This document shows, one piece after another, positions 61,314 to 64,000 of a stretch of 64,000 nucleotides of DNA (its first letter is position 1; each line of letters begins with the position of its first letter). Under the pieces are notes generated by a model, which had not been told where the DNA came from, searched no databases, and saw nothing but the letters and a program-made list of their open reading frames with translations. Location of the stretch: contig NZ_BAABRO010000003.1 of NCBI RefSeq assembly GCF_039545035.1, forward strand, positions 558,001-622,000, read 5' to 3'. Source of the stretch: Novipirellula caenicola. Lineage in GTDB: Bacteria; Planctomycetota; Planctomycetia; Pirellulales; Pirellulaceae. The position numbers were made by a program, and so were the translations under genes.

Positions 61314-62603
61314 TTAGCCAGCCGCCGTTTGAGACTGTTGACGTTTGTCGCTGGAAAACAGTTTGTGGAAAACGGGGTAGATGTCGGCGGGTTCGCTGAC
61401 CTTGGCACGCTGGAAATGCGAAATCCTTGCGACCAACGACTCATAGTTTTTCCACAGCACGCTGTCGCTCGTCAGCGGCTCGTCTCCGACTTCGATATAC
61501 GCGTAATACTGGCACATCGGCAGGATTGATTTTTCCAATAGCGACATCGTTTGAGGCATGTCATGGTCAAAGTTATGACCGTCCGAAGCCTGCGCGGCAT
61601 AGATATTCCAATCCTCGACCGGATAACGCTCTTTGACGATTCGCTCCATTTCGATCAACGCCGACGAAACCACCGTGCCGCCGGTTTCGCGTCCGTAAAA
61701 GAACGTATGTTCGTCGACTTCGGTGGCAGTGTAGGTGTGCCGAATGAAGACAATCTCTACCGCTTGATAGTAGCGAGTCAGAAACAGATGCAGCAGCATG
61801 TAGAATCGCTTGGCCAAATCCTTGAGGTCTTCGGTCATCGACGCGGACGTGTCCATCAAACAAAACATCACCGCTTGCGTTGTCGGTTTGCTCCGCGTTT
61901 CGAATCGGTTGTACCGCAAATCGACCGTGTCGAGGTAACTGACGCGTTTCATCCGCCGCTGGGTGACTGCGACCAATTCGGTCAACCGTTTGATCTCTTC
62001 CTCGTCGTCTTGTTCCTTGGCTTGTTCCAATTCCGCCAGCAATGCGTCGAGTTCGGAAGTCTTGGGGCGACGCAGCGCGATCCGTCGCGACAACGAATGC
62101 CGCATGGTTTCACGCAGATTCAGCCGCTGAGGGGCGCCGTCGACCGAATATCCCGCCCGCACTCGCGAGGTCGTCGTCATCGATTTCAATTTGCGTTTGG
62201 CGAGATTCGGCAGCTCGAGATCGTCGAAGAACATGTCCATGAATTCTTCGCGAGTCAGCAGAAAGACAAACATGTCTTCGCCATCACCATCGGGGCTACC
62301 CGATGCACCGCTGCCCCCTGCTCCGCCGCTCGGTTTGCGGATGCGGTCACCACGTTGGTAACCGCGGTTTCCGGGCAGCACGTAGTTGCGATTTCCGACG
62401 CCCGATTCGAAGTTGAAATTGGGTTCGCTGACGTCGTTGGCATTGATCGAAATTTTCTCACTGCCTTCGAGATCCGCGACCTTACGGTGCCGTATCGCTT
62501 CTTTGACCGCTTTGCGAATATGCGATTTGACCCGGCGGACGAACCGTTGCCGGTTCCCCAGGCTTTTAGCATTTGGATTCTGACGACGGTCGATGACGTG
62601 CAT
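61314..62603 (-). CDS. DUF444 (YeaH-like) vWA protein
   Basis: The 429-residue protein starts MHVIDRRQNPNAKSLGNRQRF, the typical DUF444 opening, with the Arg-rich segment RVKSHIRKAVKEAIRHRK. A vWA-like domain (about 245-400) has CLMDTSASMTEDLKDLAKRF as a MIDAS and TGGTVVSSAL. DUF444/YeaH proteins are partners of the PrkA kinase YeaG in stationary-phase and nitrogen stress. It lies 9 bases after prkA. Confidence 0.92.
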   Translation of the reverse strand: MHVIDRRQNPNAKSLGNRQRFVRRVKSHIRKAVKEAIRHRKVADLEGSEKISINANDVSEPNFNFESGVGNRNYVLPGNRGYQRGDRIRKPSGGAGGSGASGSPDGDGEDMFVFLLTREEFMDMFFDDLELPNLAKRKLKSMTTTSRVRAGYSVDGAPQRLNLRETMRHSLSRRIALRRPKTSELDALLAELEQAKEQDDEEEIKRLTELVAVTQRRMKRVSYLDTVDLRYNRFETRSKPTTQAVMFCLMDTSASMTEDLKDLAKRFYMLLHLFLTRYYQAVEIVFIRHTYTATEVDEHTFFYGRETGGTVVSSALIEMERIVKERYPVEDWNIYAAQASDGHNFDHDMPQTMSLLEKSILPMCQYYAYIEVGDEPLTSDSVLWKNYESLVARISHFQRAKVSEPADIYPVFHKLFSSDKRQQSQTAAG

Positions 62604-62612
62604 AATTCAAAA

Positions 62613-64000
62613 CTACCCTGATTTGCTGACTCGCATGTACCAATCGACCAAGCGACGAACTTGGTGTTCGGTGTAGCCTCGTTTGGTTAATCGTTCAACG
62701 AATTCGTTGTGCTTCTGTTCCGCTTCGCTGTCTTTCTTGGCACCGAAACTGATGACCGGAAGCAATTCTTCGATTTGGCCGAACATTCGTTTCTCGATCA
62801 CATCCCGGATTTTTTCATACGAGGTCCAAGCCGGGTTCCGTCCTTCGTTTTTCGCGCGGGCACGCAATGCGAACTTGACGACCTCGTAACGGAAATCTTT
62901 GGCGTTCGAGATGCCTGCTGGATGTTCAATCTTTTCAAGTTCCTCGTTCAAGATTTCTCGATCCATCAATTGACCCGTATCGGGGTCCTTGTAATCGGTG
63001 TCGTCGATCCAAGCATCGGCATAGGCGATGTAACGATCGAAGATGTTTTGCCCATAGGCATGATACGACTCGAGATACGCTTTGCGAATTTCGTTGCCGA
63101 TGAATTCAGCATACCGCGATGCCAATTCCTCTTTGACAAACTCTAAATATCGCTGTTCGGTATCTTCGGGCAACTGTTCACGCCGAATCGATTGCTCCAA
63201 CACGTACATCAAGTGAACCGGATCGGCGGCCACTTCGTGGGTGTCAAAGTTGAATGTTTCAGACAAAATTTTGTAAGCAAAGCGGGTGGAAACGCCGTCC
63301 ATCCCTTCGCTCACCCCTGCCGCGTCGTGGTATTCGCCCACCGTGCGGGCATGCGGATCGGTGTCCTTCAGCGATTCTCCGTCATAGACACGCATCTTCG
63401 AATAAAGGCTCGAATTTTCGTGTTCCTTCAGCCGGGTCAGCACCGAGAACCGTGCCATCATTTCCAACGTGTCGGGGGCGCAGGGCGCGTTACCCAGTTC
63501 CGAGTTGTGGATCAATTTGTCATAGATCATCTTCTCTTCGGTGACCCGCAAGCAGTACGGAACCTTGACGACACAGATCCGGTCCAAGAACGCTTCGTTG
63601 TTACGATTCGATTTAAACGACTCCCACTCGGACTCGTTCGAATGGGCAACGATCGTTCCTTGGTAAGGCATCGCTCCAACGTTTTCAGTCCCCACGTAGG
63701 AACCGTCTTGCGTGGCGGTCAACAGTGGATGCAACATCTTCAGCGGAGCTTTGAACATTTCGACAAATTCGAGCAGCCCCTGCGTCGTGCGGTTCAGTCC
63801 GCCTGAATACGAATAGGCATCTGCATCGTCCTGGCCAAAGTGCTCAAGTTTGCGGATGTCGACTTTGCCGACCAACGACGAGATGTCTTGGTTGTTCTCG
63901 TCGCCCGGTTCCGTCTTGGCGACCAAGCAGCGACGTTGCTCGGAAGGCATCACACGGACGACCGAAAATTTCGAGATGTCGCCACCGAATTCGTCCAACC
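62613..64000 (-). CDS. prkA: PrkA serine kinase, C-terminal part
   Basis: Partial gene: its 5' part lies beyond the window end. The visible 460 or so residues have the AAA-core end FKAPLKMLHPLLTATQDGSYVGTENVGAMPYQG, the sensor IVAHSNESEWESFKSNRNNEAFLDRI and the PrkA C-terminal domain with YADAWIDDTDYKDPDTGQL. PrkA (YeaG) is a AAA-type protein kinase or protease-regulating ATPase. The Walker A motif is not in the visible part. It heads the operon with DUF444 and spoVR. Confidence 0.93.
   Translation of the reverse strand, partial: LDEFGGDISKFSVVRVMPSEQRRCLVAKTEPGDENNQDISSLVGKVDIRKLEHFGQDDADAYSYSGGLNRTTQGLLEFVEMFKAPLKMLHPLLTATQDGSYVGTENVGAMPYQGTIVAHSNESEWESFKSNRNNEAFLDRICVVKVPYCLRVTEEKMIYDKLIHNSELGNAPCAPDTLEMMARFSVLTRLKEHENSSLYSKMRVYDGESLKDTDPHARTVGEYHDAAGVSEGMDGVSTRFAYKILSETFNFDTHEVAADPVHLMYVLEQSIRREQLPEDTEQRYLEFVKEELASRYAEFIGNEIRKAYLESYHAYGQNIFDRYIAYADAWIDDTDYKDPDTGQLMDREILNEELEKIEHPAGISNAKDFRYEVVKFALRARAKNEGRNPAWTSYEKIRDVIEKRMFGQIEELLPVISFGAKKDSEAEQKHNEFVERLTKRGYTEHQVRRLVDWYMRVSKSG

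Overview
The window looks like chromosomal DNA of a planctomycete of the Pirellulaceae (Rhodopirellula-like). The grounds are gene content: a Ser/Thr kinase with a planctomycete-style N-terminal extension, the large PVC-type dehydrogenase and haem-binding proteins with HEAT repeats, an N-terminal LEERIAPS motif on a small secreted-looking protein, many secreted esterases, and a flagellar set split from its usual neighbours. No rRNA, tRNA, insertion sequence, prophage or CRISPR array was recognised. The species cannot be fixed from the sequence alone.

Layout. 0.2-2.0 kb (minus): two ABC-2 permeases. 2.4-3.3 kb (plus): secreted alpha/beta hydrolase. 3.3-4.7 kb (minus): GltS-type sodium/glutamate symporter. 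4.8-8.6 kb (minus): flagellar operon flbD-motA-motB-fliL-fliN-fliO, without fliM. 8.9-11.5 kb (minus): TIGR04282-type glycosyltransferase, glycine-oxidase-like FAD enzyme and a Rossmann protein. 12.0-17.6 kb: the most unusual block, with a Lys-Ser repeat protein carrying a LEERIAPS N-terminus, a DGHHR (ParB-like) protein, a PqqD-M50-HlyD fusion exporter and, convergently, a TolC-type outer-membrane lipoprotein. 18.3-25.1 kb (plus): Ser/Thr kinase, PlsC-like acyltransferase, alanine dehydrogenase, class V aminotransferase and an ArsM-like methyltransferase. 25.2-28.1 kb (minus): a membrane protein and a BY-kinase-like ATPase with a degenerate P-loop. 28.4-32.1 kb: metH. 32.2-35.1 kb (minus): nitroreductase and a large secreted esterase. 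35.4-40.2 kb (plus): RNase R, gcvT, gcvH and a lipoate ligase. 40.8-45.3 kb (plus): FHA protein, ECF sigma factor, anti-sigma factor and a secreted hydrolase-fold protein lacking the nucleophile serine. 45.5-49.4 kb: Tat-exported sugar isomerase-like protein and a large orphan membrane protein. 49.5-52.7 kb: MoxR ATPase and vWA protein. 52.8-54.5 kb (minus): secreted EEP nuclease-like protein and a PAS-AraC regulator. 54.9-59.7 kb (plus): SGNH/PVC-dehydrogenase protein and a HEAT-cupredoxin-cytochrome c protein. 59.7-64.0 kb (minus): spoVR, DUF444 and prkA (cut by the window edge).

How the genes work together. The clearest functional units are the flagellar motor operon, the glycine-cleavage/lipoylation genes, the PrkA-DUF444-SpoVR stress operon, the sigma/anti-sigma pair with its FHA neighbour, and the paired dehydrogenase/cytochrome genes with a divergent AraC-type regulator. 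The best candidate for an undescribed system is the 12-17.6 kb block, read here as a possible leader-guided secretion machine for a Lys-Ser repeat polypeptide. Many intergenic gaps also hold short direct repeats of 8-20 bp or small palindromes.
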